Shown here one piece after another: positions 11,388 to 24,663 of a DNA stretch of 64,000 nucleotides. The stretch is from Gaertneriomyces semiglobifer. Its lineage: Eukaryota; Chytridiomycota; Chytridiomycetes; Spizellomycetales; Spizellomycetaceae. Numbering within the stretch: position 1 is the stretch's first letter; the number at the start of each line of letters is the position of its first letter. The DNA is taken from assembly GCA_025558075.1 (NCBI GenBank), contig JAHLKF010000025.1:62001-126000 (forward strand), written 5' to 3'. A program made the position numbers and the translations under genes. The notes beneath the pieces were generated by a model that did no database searches, was not told where the DNA came from, and saw only the letters and a list, made by a program, of their open reading frames with translations.

Positions 11388-12195
11388 ATGCCGACCCATC
11401 TGGGTCTCGCTGTGCTGTCAGGAACTGCAGCTGCATTGGCATCCGTGTTTTCTAAATGTGCAGCACAAAGCGAAGATGCCGTTGCCGCTTCACCGCTGCA
11501 GTCATTTGTAGATCAATACCTGTCCATGATTGGACTTCGTGATAAGGTAAGGTACAGAGGCAGTCTCTGATGACCGATAGCTACATATTTCGGCTAACGA
11601 TGATCAATGAACGCAGATCCCGTACAGCATCATCATTCGTGGTTTATTTGTTGGTGGAGTGGTGGGCGCAAATGTCGGTCAGTGGGAAAGATGAAAGCAA
11701 ACACATTCCAATTACGCAGAGATTGAGAAGAAACCCAATCATCCGTCTTTCTCTTCAGCCATGTGGTTTCTGTTTACTCGCGCCCTCAACAAGGCACCGT
11801 CGACTGCACAGGTAACCGTGATAAATAATGCAGCCAACATGTGCTTCTCGGTACGTACATAGGGCAACTTTTGCTTTCTCAGATACGGGCCTGATGCGTT
11901 GCACATAAAGGCGCTTTTTGGATACCTTTTTTTTGACGACATGGGAATGATCACGTCCCAGTGGTGGGCTGGAGTAACTTTATTGCTATGTGGTTCTGCT
12001 CTTATCATTCGGGGGAAGATCAGAGCAAGAAGTCGGCGAAGAGGCGTGTTGCAGGTAAATCTGTCACGTCCACATTGCAGACGGATGCCATGCAGTCATC
12101 GGCACCGCCCTTCGCTTCACCGGCAGTTACTGCTGGTCCTCGTGTCTTTGTCACAGTTGGCACAACATCTTTCACGGCCCTGGTTGACTTGGTGA
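11388..12195 (+). CDS. TMEM42-like small multi-pass membrane protein (EamA/DMT superfamily)
   Basis: Four exons (11388-11546, 11617-11677, 11759-11850, 11911 onward). The protein has about four hydrophobic segments: near LGLAVLSGTAAALASVFSK, IIIRGLFVGGVVGANV, the FTRAL to VTVINNAANMCFSALFGYLFF stretch, and WWAGVTLLLCGSALIIR. The MWFLFTRAL, FGYLFFDD and WWAGVTLLLCG blocks resemble human TMEM42, a half-size relative of drug/metabolite transporters of unknown function. Read straight through, the frame ends at 12195, about 105 nt inside ALG13, with a basic, non-conserved tail. A GT..AG intron at 12055-12095 (41 nt), or a shorter one ending at 12080, would instead join this frame to ALG13. The membrane part is clear; the C-terminal end is uncertain. 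Confidence 0.8.
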
Positions 12196-12632
12196 CATCC
12201 ATACCTTTCCTTCAAGCACTTTCGGGCGAGGGATTCAAGCATGTCACCATTCAGCACGGAAGATCTCCCATAGTGCTCCCTGTTCTGAAGGATAGTCTGC
12301 CCCTAACGATGCACGCGTACGCGTTTAAGCCTAGCCTGGCGCAAGATGTTGAGTCGGCAGACCTCATCATCTCGCACGCAGGCACGGGTTCCATCCTGGA
12401 AGCATTATATGCTAGGAAGAAACTGATTGTTGTAGTCAATGAGACTTTGATGGATAACCATCAGGTGGAGCTGGCGGATGTATTGGATCAGCAAAATCAC
12501 GTAGTTAAGGCGAATGTTCACGAACTCGCAGAACAGTTAGCTGCCGGTCGGTGGAAGAAGCTCAAAGAGTTTGAAGAGGCTGACTCGCGAATCCTGAAAA
12601 GATTGTTAAATGAGACCGTTGGGTTTGATTAG
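12090..12632 (+). CDS. ALG13: UDP-GlcNAc transferase subunit Alg13
   Basis: From the ATG at 12090 the protein is 180 residues. The FVTVGTTSF start, the ISHAGTGSILEAL motif and the NETLMDNHQVELAD motif are the glycosyltransferase-28 C-terminal fold signature of Alg13. With the membrane subunit Alg14 it adds the second GlcNAc to dolichol-PP-GlcNAc on the cytosolic ER face, in N-glycan assembly. About 12 residues precede the conserved FVTVG, close to the yeast protein. The same frame is open back to 11961, inside the upstream TMEM42-like gene, so the gene either overlaps it or is its 3' part after splicing. No Alg14 is seen in the window. Any separate promoter would have to lie within the TMEM42-like gene. 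Confidence 0.92.
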   Translation: MQSSAPPFASPAVTAGPRVFVTVGTTSFTALVDLVTSIPFLQALSGEGFKHVTIQHGRSPIVLPVLKDSLPLTMHAYAFKPSLAQDVESADLIISHAGTGSILEALYARKKLIVVVNETLMDNHQVELADVLDQQNHVVKANVHELAEQLAAGRWKKLKEFEEADSRILKRLLNETVGFD

Positions 12633-12732
12633 CAACATTGTAACGTGCTTTTAAGGCAGTATATATTAAAAGCTGGTCCACGAGCATTGGCGATATTCCA
12701 AGACACATTCACATATCATGACATTTACATAA

Positions 12733-15700
12733 CTATTCCCACCGCGATCGCCTTCGCCTCTCCCCGTCATCCTCCCCGCGAACATCTCGTGCATCAGGAT
12801 CAGGTGAGTACTGTCGTTTCCTGCCCATCGGCCCTCCAGCTCCAGGGGGAGGCCCTGCCCAACCATGCCCAGGCATCGGTGGACCCCAGTAGTCTGGTGG
12901 GAACGGGCCTGGGCGCCACCCAGGTGGCGGCATTCCATGGGGAAAGCCCGGTGGTGGCCGCATATGCATGTCGGGACCTGGACCATATCCGTCAGGCCCG
13001 AACTCTGTACCTGGGCGCGGATACCAGTCGTGTGGTCCCCCATGCTGACTTTCATTACTAAATTTATCTCGTCGCCTCATACCATCCTCCCCCGCACCGT
13101 CGTTCGCACCATCGTGCTCCGCAGTTGTCTCCTCATCGTCACCGCCACCGAGCACAACAACATGCTCCTCGCCGCGATCTTGTACTTGCTTATTCCGCCA
13201 CCTGTCACGGTCGTCACGATCATCGTATTGTCGATCTGCAACCACCAAAATATCGGCCCCGCGGCCGCCTAGTCCACCAGCAGCGTGCATAGGATGAAAA
13301 GGTGGTTGAAACGGTGGCCGTTGGACTGCTCCAAATGCACCAGGCATCGGAGGCCTCGGTCGGGTTGCGTATCCTCCAAACTGTGGCGGGGCTGCTGCAC
13401 TTTGGGGAAACCCACCACTTTCTTTCTGTTGTTTGGCTTCCATATACCCCGGCGCGTACGGTATTTGGCCATGGGAATACTTGCCCTTGCACACTTCACC
13501 CTTCTGTGGCCATCCAAAATCGGGTTCTTCCACGACCATGCCACCCTCAATTGGTCCTCCACCTCGAGGGGACGTGGCAATCGTGCGCTTTTCTGTTTCG
13601 GTCATTCGTGATAGCGGGAAAAGGGTTTCTCCCGTTGTATAATCGAAGAATTCTTTTGGGCCGTAACCACATCCCCAACCCATCTGATCAAAAATGTAAC
13701 ATGTCAGGATTCAAGAGCTGGCCAGAGTGGAAGGTCTCCACACCAATTATTACTGTCCAATGTACCTTTAAAATGCTCTTGTTAAACATATATTTATGGA
13801 ACCGTTCCTTGACAAGATCTGCCTCTGCACGAGTCAAAAACTTAACAAATGCATTGAATTTGGCGTAGTTCACCTGTGTTACAATTAAGCATCAATATGA
13901 GTGACAGCCTTTCTCATGCGAACTGTAGCAGCACTTACAGTGACAGTATCAATACGCCCGATTGTTTCAAAAAGGTCACGAATCTGCTCTTTGGTAATAT
14001 CCGGCGTAATGCCACCGACATACACCGTACGGGTCAAGACTATACGGTGAGAACATCAGTAAGGTAATGTGAATGTAAGGCCCACAGTGAGACGTACTTT
14101 TCATGTAATCCTTTGGCAATTGCGGATCAATGTAACCTGGAACGCAATCGCCCGGTTGAGCAGGCGTGGCTCCTTGTGCAGCAGCTTGCTTCCAAGGTGT
14201 CAGAGGAGCAACACCTTCACGCTCACTACCAACAACCGGAATCGGACGACCTATGGGGGTATTGGACTGGCTTTCTTGGTTATTTGCAGTCGACCAAGCA
14301 GGACGTATGTTCGGCATTCCGGTAGGTTGCTGCGGTGCATGGTGAGCTTGAGGAAATCCCGCAGATGCCGCGTTCGTATTCGTTGCACTTGATTGATTGT
14401 TCGATTGGAACCCCGATGGTAACGAGCTCGCGACCGTAGCGGTATGCAAACCATACGATCCGCTGGACGGTGGTGCTGCTGACATGTGCTGGATGGCTGG
14501 GGTTGAGTACGACTGTTGAGCCCAGTCGAGACCCATACCAGCAGCCGCGATTGTTTGACCGGTCATGCCAGGCGCCTGCTGGGCGCTCGTCGATCCTGGA
14601 GTAGCGTCCTGTTTCGGTCTGATGTTGATTGGAGCGTGGGCGGGAAGAAGGAAATGGAAGCCTTGTGGTTAGCATGTGCCAAGCGAATGCAGACCCTTTG
14701 AACCTTTGACCACTGACGACGCTCCGCTTAAAGCCGGACACCAAGGCGCAAGATGTACTAGGTTCTTATGAAGTTATCTATTGAGCAGAGAATCCGCCGT
14801 AACAGATTACCGGTAGACAGTGACAATCAACGTAAGGTATACATTTACGCTGTAAGATCCCGTCCGGATTTACTCGAGTATCTCTATAGGTCCACTTCCG
14901 CTCGTACGCCATAATCATCAAGTCCACCGCGTTGTGGTGTCAAACCTCTTCGATATTTACTCACCCGATTCCGAAACAACCAAAAATGCAAAATAACAAA
15001 GAGTACTTACATGGCATTACCGTTCGAAGCTCCAAAACCTCCTTGACCTTCTCCCGCGGGTTGCGTTGTTGCTTGCTGCAGCCCATTCTGACTAAAAGGG
15101 CTATTTCCAGATTTGAGCAAATCACTTAAATTGCCAAGTTGGCCGATTTGTCCTGCTTGCCCAAGCTGACCTGGTTGTAAACCTGGTTGTAAACCTGGAA
15201 TAGATGCTCCTTGCAGCCCTAACAGAGACGACAATTGCGAAATTGTCGAGTGTTGTTGCTGCTGAGCACCCTGCAGCAAAGGCAAAAGCGAGTTCAAATC
15301 CAAGCCCCCAAGAGCAGGCAAAGTAGAAGCTTGATTGTTCATCGTGTTCAACGCGTTCAAAAGAGAGCTAGCATCCAAACCAGCCAGCGCATTCGTCGGA
15401 GCGGCGGCGGTAACGGGTGTTGACGCACCTCCGCTCGAATTCCCACTGAGCCTTGGATCTGCATTAGTGTTGGCCGCAGGGACTGATGCGGCAGATAAAC
15501 CTGCCAGTACACCAAGCGCATCGGTTGATGGTTGAGGTGTTGACTCTTCCTGTAAGTAGGTTTTCTCTACTTGTTCAACTACCGACGGTGAAAAAAGTTT
15601 AGATTTCCTCCACAGTCCTACTGTGCGCTTTACGCGGTCTTTATCCTTTCCCGGTGCCTGCATCAAGTGAGGAAACATGGCGTCCATTCGTTCTTCAAAT

Positions 15701-16043
15701 CGAGCAATGTAGCTCTCTCCTTCTTCCGGGTGTTTGGACACTGCACGAGCAATAGAATCAACAACATATAATCCGGCAAGCTTGAGTTCGGGAGGGCATT
15801 TCGTTATAAATCGTTCGATACTATATACAACACCCTTGTATTGCTACAATCAAAGCAAATCTGTCAACAAACAACGGCGACTCGTTGATTAAGTAGTGAT
15901 ATAGAACTTACCTTGGCATGTTTTACAGCGAGCTTGGTGAGAGAGCTGATTTTCGAAGCCGACACCGGCAACTTGGCTTCGTACAAGGAATGCAGCTCCT
16001 TGTCGAACTCTAGCGCCTCCTTCAAATCGACGGCCGCCATCAT
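12733..16043 (-). CDS. SEB1: Seb1/Nrd1-type CTD-interacting transcription termination factor
   Basis: Six exons (16043-15912, 15843-15011, 14618-14098, 14039-13939, 13873-13766, 13683-12733) give 881 residues. The N terminus is a CTD-interacting domain (KISSLTKLAVKHAK, LAGLYVVDSIAR), which binds phosphorylated RNA polymerase II tails. A Gln/Ala/Gly-rich linker follows. The RNA-recognition motif begins ILTRTVYVGGI and continues through NAFVKF, directly followed by GWGCGYGPKEFFDY and GMVVEEPDFGWP, a block specific to Nrd1/Seb1. The last 250 residues are Pro/Gly/Met-rich and end in an RRRRSRWE tail. Fission yeast Seb1 and budding yeast Nrd1 couple 3' processing and termination. The third intron (392 nt) is long and could hide a small exon. 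ALG13 ends about 100 bp away, converging. Confidence 0.92.
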
Positions 16044-16677
16044 AGGCTGATCAATCCCGTCCGCTGGTCAGTGCGTCCTCCTGTTCCTACTGGACTTTCT
16101 ACTTTTCTCCGTTCCACCGTTGTCCGTCGTTGAGAAGGTTATGCGGTGCCAGTTTGCCCTCATCTCGTCGCTCAACGTTGCTATGCCAACAAATCTGCCC
16201 TAAGCAATCCACGTGACTCCATTAACGCGTATGACATAAGCACCTCCGACACGACGCGCTCAGTCAATGCGAACGGGAAATTGGACGACGAGCAAGACCC
16301 GCAACATACAAACAATGGCCCGGCGCGTACTGCCCCTCCCCTCCCCCATTCATCGACGTTCGGGAGATGGTCATCCACCAACGTAGAACCTGACCTTCTT
16401 CCTTCTAGAGTTAATACTCAGATGCCCTGTTTAGCTTATTTTTAGACCCCCCGCTTCCTAATCCAGAAGAGGGACTGCTACTTCATAGAGCAACACCAGC
16501 ACCATAGACTTAGACAACGAGGCTGACCAGCAAGCGACTGCTAACTATAGTTGACGTTTCACGACAAAATCCTGTCGCCACGTAAAACTTAGAGAAAAGT
16601 CCTAGAGAAAGAGCGTGTCAACCGCCTGAAAGGAAACCCGTATTTGTGTATTACCCCTCAAGCCTATCGTCGCAGAA
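16044..16677. other. Divergent promoter region, SEB1 / MADS factor
   Basis: 634 bp between the start codons of SEB1 (-) and the MADS gene (+). Short open frames on both strands look like noise. It contains a perfect MEF2 consensus at 16436-16445. Confidence 0.5.
16436..16445 (+). promoter_or_regulatory. MEF2 consensus site upstream of the MADS gene
   Basis: TTATTTTTAG fits YTA(A/T)4TAR, the MEF2 binding consensus, and lies about 233 bp before the start codon of the MEF2-type gene. Autoregulation is an inference. Confidence 0.5.
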
Positions 16678-17953
16678 ATGGGTCGCAAGAAGATTGCTAT
16701 CAAAAGGATAACCGATGAGAGGAACAGACAGGTAAGAAATTAGCGGACTGAGCTTTTTATGGAGTGCTGGCGGTTTCGGGAAAAAGAGCAGAGCGGTTAT
16801 ATATAGACGAAGGTTTTCCACAAATCACCTGCTACTATTTCTGTGAGGTGGTTATTTCGAACAACAAGGTGGTCGGAGCTAGCGTTTGTGCTTGCGTGGT
16901 GTAACTGAGCGGGAGTAGAGGGGTGACACCCTGTGGGTGCAGCGACGCCCAGACCCGCTTGTGTCTGGGAAATCAATCACCGTGCCTAACATTTTCCACG
17001 ATGACCCACAGGTGACCTTCTCCAAGCGCAAGTTTGGGCTGATGAAGAAGGCCTACGAGCTTTCGGTGCTCTGTGGTTGCGAGATTGGTTTGATTATGTT
17101 TGCTCACAATGGCAAGCTATTTCAATTCGCATCAACGGATATGGACAAGATTTTGTTGAGGTATACCGAGACGGAACCACATGAAACTAGAAACAATGAT
17201 GATATTGTGCGGGTGCGTGTGTGCAGTGTCGCTTTGTCGTATCTGATGGACGCGTACCAACCTAGGTTTGTTCTTCCAGATGATCGCGAAGCATGATTCC
17301 GCCGACGAAACGATTCAGGCCGATGATGCCGCGTCGCAGCTTAGTGAAGAGAATCCTCAAGGACCAGGTGACGATCAGGATCTCGGAGATTCTCCATCCC
17401 CATCGGCGGATGTTGACGAGAGCCCGCGACCAAGCACAAATGCCAACGGCAAACGTCCACGATCCGCCAGGCAGGCTGCCCAGCAGAGTCAGTCCATGCC
17501 CGCGAAGAAATCCAAGAGCGTACCGAAGAGGGCGGAAGCCCCTGTACAGAGCCAAGGCAATTACGTGACTGTTGGAGGACAAGGGGCAGTTATGCCTGTT
17601 GTTGATAGCAGACACCCACCGCCCAGCGGCGTCGCATACCTGGTATTAAACACATGATGGTGTTGTTGACGATAACTCAATCACTGACTTAAGCTTCTAT
17701 CGGTTAGGCTCAACCTATGGCGCCCCCCTCTGGTTATACCACCGTCTACAATCAATACGGATACCCTGCCTATGTCATCGCAACAGGAAATCACCCTCAT
17801 CATGCTCAAATGGCCATAATGCCTGCAAGCCCGGTTCCTCCCGGCGTGGATCCATCGCTCTCCCACGGCATTCCACCTGGGCATACTCCTGATGGCGGAA
17901 GTCCTTATCAGCAACAATTTCAAATGAATTCTCCTCATATAGGACTAACTTGA
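16678..17953 (+). CDS. MEF2-type (type II) MADS-box transcription factor
   Basis: Four exons (16678-16731, 17012-17212, 17280-17642, 17708-17953) give 287 residues. The protein starts [18 protein letters not shown], then [26 protein letters not shown] and [17 protein letters not shown], a complete MADS domain followed by a MEF2 domain. This distinguishes it from SRF-type (Mcm1) factors; yeast relatives are Rlm1 and Smp1, which act under the cell-wall MAP kinase. The C-terminal half is Ser/Pro/Gln/Tyr-rich, as in activation regions, with a basic stretch KRPRSAR and [10 protein letters not shown]. The first intron (280 nt) splits the DNA-binding domain right after RNRQ and holds a second MEF2 consensus. 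No MAP kinase docking site was identified with confidence. Confidence 0.93.
16797..16806 (+). promoter_or_regulatory. Second MEF2 consensus site, in intron 1 of the MADS gene
   Basis: TTATATATAG fits YTA(A/T)4TAR. Together with the site at 16436 it puts two MEF2 sites within 370 bp around the start of a MEF2-type gene. Confidence 0.5.
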
Positions 17954-18106
17954 GAAACAAACGTTGGACGGAGCTTGTCGATTTTGCTGAAGTCTCGAAG
18001 GCCAGTGGCCTCGGTGATGTGAATTTCTGTAATATGAATGATTCTGTTTTTAAAATGAATGGAGCCTTTTGCATGTAGTTGTAAGGGTTGTTGATGGCTG
18101 TCATGA

Positions 18107-20095
<1,989 letters not shown>

Positions 20096-20413
20096 AACTC
20101 TGCGGGAGATTCCACACCCAACCACAAACGATCACAGGTCTCCTTTGCTTCGAAATAGCTGTCAACAAGGTTCTGCCACAGTATGTGATCCTGCTTTCAA
20201 ATTCCATTAGCTGTGATGGTGCAATCCGTTTGAGTTTACACGCCTCGGTCGGGCGTTTCCCTCAAAACTAACAGTCGTTGGAATACTTTGACAAGACACA
20301 ACCGACTCTGCTCTTGGACTGTGAATTCTCGCTGGCAACAACGACGGCGGGATATCAAGCGTTAAATATGCCTCTTTGGCTACTATCTTCATACAGCATC
20401 TCATCATAGCATC
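20096..20413. other. Divergent promoter region, CDK11 / MET30
   Basis: 318 bp between two start codons on opposite strands. No gene or clear motif seen. Confidence 0.5.
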
Positions 20414-22261
20414 ATGGATAAGCATTTCTGTCTGCGGCATCGTCCTACCGCCGACGGCGACGATTCGGTGACATCGGCGCTGAAGGCATCCACTGCCCTA
20501 CAAAGCATATCGCCCACGAGTCCTCACTACGATACCATGTCCCAAATTCTGACGCTTTTCTCACACCTCCCGAATAATCACTTGCGAAACGGCGTCCTCG
20601 ACGGTATCCTGGATCACTGTTGTTTACCGCAGCTATCGTATCTGGCAACTCGATTAGGAGACGTTTTACGAATTGATGTGGTTGGAAACTTGCCAACCGA
20701 GGTGGCCTTGAGAGTGTTGATGTATTTGGACGCAAAAAGTCTATGTCATGCTGCTCAGGTAGGTATCCTAGTCAGAGAGATTATGAAAGCGGAGAATGTG
20801 GGTCACAGGCTCATTCGACCGAGGAATGCATTATTCATGCTAGAGCGGTTAGACATCGCAGCTAGAAGTTGTGACCAAGCAGCGCTTGATCATTAGCGAG
20901 GCATTCCCCACGTGCAATAACTGACGCCTAGATGCTAGGTATGCAAGAAATGGAAGCGTCTCGCCGACGACGACATCATTTGGCACCGTATGTGTGAACA
21001 GCATATTGACAAGAAGTGTACAAAGTGTGGCTGGGGACTTCCGCTCCTCAGCAGCAGAAAGCGGAAACGTGTCCAGACCAGCCCCTCTCCTCCCACTTCC
21101 GCTCCAGCACCGTCACTGTCCACTCCAACATCATCGTTACCCACTCCACACCGACCTCCCAAACGACTGAAGCGATGGAAAGAAATCTACGCTGAACGCC
21201 TTTTAATTTCCCGTAACTGGCGTCGGTGCCACTATATCCTCCGCGAACTCCCTGGACACACAGACAGCATCATGTCCCTTCATTACGATGAAGCCCTTTC
21301 CCTCCTCTGCACATCTTCATACGATTACTCCATCCGCTTATGGAACACTGATACGTGGAGTTGCATCAAGGTGTTAACAGGCCACACGCGTTGCGTGCGT
21401 GCTGTCCAGTTTGATGATATGAAACTCGTATCCGCATCAATGGACAAAACCTTGAAAATCTGGTCAATGAAAACATTTGAGTGCATAAGAACACTGCAAG
21501 GCCATGACGCTGGCATCGTGTGTTTACACTTCCTATCACATCTCTTGGCATCTGGCAGCGTTGATGGCACTGTCCGCATTTGGAATATCACTACCGGATG
21601 CTGTTACTCTATCGCCGCCCACTCAACTTGGGTGAACAAGGTTCTACTCCTTGATGCAAATCGTCTTCTAACTTGCTCCGATGACACCACTGTAAAAATG
21701 TTCGACCTCACCACCCGAGCTCCCATCAAGACATTTGCTGGCCACGTTGCCCAGGTCCAATGCATTCAAGTCCTCGTGCCTCATTCTCCGCCCATTATTG
21801 ACAACGTACCGTACCCGCATGGGGTCCTCCTCACTGCCTCCTTGGATAACACACTGAAGCTTTTCTCTCTGCAAACTGGCGAGTGCATCAAGACTCTCTT
21901 TGGACACTTGGCTGGTGTTTGGAGCTGTGCGATTGATACCTTGCGGATTGTGAGTGGTTCACAAGACCGAAGTGTGAAAATCTGGGAGGTTAGTGGTGAG
22001 GGGTGTGTGACATTGACTGGGCACAATGGAGCTGTGAACTGCGTGAGTGTGAGTGATCGGTGCGTTGTCACGGGTGGAGAGGATGGTGTAGTGAGAGTAT
22101 GGGATTTTGGAGTAAGAGGATTGCCTGCCAGTGGTGAGAACGTCAAGGTTGATGCCAATGGCACTGCCCTTGCGAATACGGCTACTTCAGGGAACACAAA
22201 CGCACCCGGCATTGTTCAGAATGGATCTCATACAAACGCAAATGAAGAATCAGGTGGATGA
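20414..22261 (+). CDS. MET30: F-box/WD40 ubiquitin ligase subunit, Met30/SconB type
   Basis: Two exons (20414-20758, 20939-22261) give 555 residues. A helical dimerisation-type N terminus (PNNHLRNGVLDGILDHCCLPQL) leads into an F-box (NLPTEVALRVLMYLDAKSLCHAAQ, then VCKKWKRLADDDIIWHRMC). The HIDKKCTKCGWGLPLL block is characteristic of Met30/SconB. Seven WD40 repeats follow, with motifs such as LTGHTRCVRAVQFDD, TLKIWSM, SVDGTVRIW and SQDRSVKIWE. The family forms an SCF ubiquitin ligase that restrains sulfur-assimilation transcription factors and responds to methionine and cadmium. The intron falls inside the F-box. A short, low-complexity C-terminal tail after the last repeat is not conserved. 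Confidence 0.9.
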
Positions 22262-22476
22262 AGGTATCTCTGACGGTAGAAAGCGCATAATTTTGTAGCA
22301 TTAGCATTGAGCATTGTATAGCTTGCTTCTCGTATATGACGCTGGAAGCTTGCGGTTAATAATTCCATGTGTTCCGTGCATAGACATTCGACCATTGGCG
22401 CGTTGTTTGTAAGCTTGCAGCAACCGAAACGTGAGCCTTGTTCTTATATACCCAAAAAGCAATAACGGTCTGCAAG

Positions 22477-23762
22477 ATGACGGCTAGCGTCTCACACGAT
22501 TCGAAGGACTACGACTATGTCGGAGACGTCAACTCCAACTTACTGTGTTGCATATGTTACTGTCCTTTCATACATCCAGGTACCCTCATTGAGTTATGGT
22601 CTGCCCTTGTTTTGTTGCCCTGTGAGCTGACTTTCGCATTCACCGACCAGTGTCATCGCCATGCGGGCACACCTTCTGTGAATCATGCATAACATTTGCG
22701 CTTTCGCAATCTGCCACCTGTCCTGTTGACCGCACGCCGTTATCTCTGGAGCAAGTAACACCGGCCGCCAAACTCATTAATAGCATGGTGGACGAATTAA
22801 CGGTATGTGAAAAAGTTATCTTTTGGGAATGGACGCCAGGAACTGATTGCGCTTACCGATGCACATAGGTGTATTGCACTAACCGCAAAGAGGGATGCGC
22901 TTGGACAGGCCAAAGGCAAATTCTAGAGTCACATTCACGACACCACTGTCTGTTTGCAGGTGTTTGTTGTGGTCATACTGACTGTGGTAAAGAGGTTCGC
23001 CGTGTGGACTTGGACTTGCATATGCGGACATGCGGATACAGACTTGAAACGTGCTCAATATGCAACACCCCAGTCCGAACACTGGAGGCAGAAGCGCACT
23101 TGAGCCAATGTCCTGGGCAAACGATAACCTGCGAGCACTGTAAAAATGATGTTCCGAGACTGAGCCTAGAGGCACACACGAATGAATGTGAGAAAGCTCC
23201 CGTAAAATGCGTACATGCAGGCCACGGATGTGGATGGGAAGGGATTCGGGAACATCTAACAGAACATACCGCTACGTGCGCTTACGAGGCAATCAGAGGC
23301 TTTCTGCGGCTTCATGATGAGCGACATCAGTCGCTTGTGGATGAGAATCGATTGCTGAGGCAGCAAATCATGGTGCTAAGGGAAGAACTCAAGCTGTTGC
23401 GTGAACAGCCTCCCGTACTATCACCCGATGAAGCGCCGGTATCGCCGTTGGTGGGAGAGACAGCAGACCGGGTGAGTCAGCTGATTGCTGACACTACGCA
23501 GCTGAGATCGGATATGATGAACTTGACGTCTGGGTTCTCCGCAATGGAGATGCGTCAAGACATGGCTCTGCTGTGCGAGACATCTCGGTTGCGGGAGGAA
23601 ATGCACTCAGTCAGGGCCTTGTGCCAGGCGGTGCAAACCCAACTCATCCATTTTGCTATGGAGCGACGAAAAGAGACCGTTGCATCGGCTGGCAAAAGTG
23701 TGCTGAACTCTGCATTAAGTGCCCTGTCAGGTAGTGAAGATAAAACCAATACCAAACTATAG
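22477..23762 (+). CDS. RING plus TRAF-type zinc finger protein, probable E3 ubiquitin ligase
   Basis: Three exons (22477-22579, 22651-22802, 22869-23762) give 382 residues. The RING runs from CCICYCPF through CGHTFCESC to CPVDR; the last zinc ligand is Asp, as in TRAF6 RINGs (CPVD), rather than Cys. Several Cys/His TRAF-type fingers follow (for example GCAWTGQ, CSICNTPV, CEHCKNDV, GCGWEG). A coiled coil begins near HQSLVDENRLLRQQ. There is no recognisable MATH domain, so it is not a full animal-type TRAF; it resembles the RING/zf-TRAF proteins common in protists and early fungi. The first splice join falls between the second and third zinc ligands and is needed to make the RING. Substrate unknown. 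Confidence 0.85.
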
Positions 23763-24663
23763 TGTTGTTAGCATTGCATCAATTGAGTGATCTGGCACTT
23801 CCCTTGCATTTCCGATACTCTGACCGGGAAACACTGGATTCGTCCAGTCCACTTCCGGTTTCGTAATGATCCCTCATGGCACCACGAATGTTGAGCAAAG
23901 TGGTCTTAGCATTCTTGCATCTCCAATCAGCCTTTTGCCACAAACCTGCACCGAAACATAGCACGACCAACTTCCTGCTAGCCAGTGCCTCTTTGGTACG
24001 TCCTGTCTGGTCTACCTCCTATACTGCCAAGCTTGGGTTGAGTTTACCACTGCATGATGGGTCATGTCCCAGGCGATTGCACCAGTTCTACAGGACGATG
24101 TCCAATGTGGTTCATGATGGATGATAGTTAGTCGCCATCTATCAATGCTCTCGGCCACCAGTTCTTTAAAGGGCTGTCCTCAACAGCAACGAATTGCCTA
24201 TATAAACAATCATTGGTAAAACCTGTCGGTTGTCGGCATCAAGCCATTCCAGGTAACATTGCCATCACTGGGATTCAGGCAGTCCTTGTTTTGATGTGCC
24301 CTGCCATGCCGTCCTGGTCAAGCTCATGCTGCTCCGAGTCCTGCATCATCACCGTCATGTAAAGTTAAGATGCCTCTAGATAGAATGGTCCTGCCTTCGG
24401 GTGACGTATCCTTCCGCCGAGTCGGGTCCACAATCAATACAAAAAAGCTTCTGGAAGATCAACTCGAACCAGGGCCGGGAATCACAGCCCGCCACCCAGC
24501 CAGGCAGCCAGCAATATAAAAGGATGCCAACGGCACCCAGAACCCCTCCACTCGTCCGTGGCCCACCAGCACTTCCAGGATCCTCAGATACAAATAATCC
24601 CATATACACAGAGCATTGCTACCTCCTCTCAGTTTCCGTCTCACTGCCATCGATTCTCACAAA
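23763..24663. other. Intergenic region, promoter of the HAD gene
   Basis: About 900 bp without a recognised gene. Open frames of about 63 codons (minus, 23779-23970) and 82 codons (plus, 23876-24124) overlap each other and match nothing I know. A TATAAAA box lies at 24515. Confidence 0.5.
24515..24521 (+). promoter_or_regulatory. TATA box of the HAD hydrolase gene
   Basis: TATAAAA lies 149 bp before the ATG at 24664, a plausible core promoter position given a 5' leader. Confidence 0.5.

Noticed and set aside
23779..24124. Overlapping 63- and 82-codon frames between the RING and HAD genes
   Set aside because: They overlap on opposite strands, have no splice-supported extension and no family resemblance.
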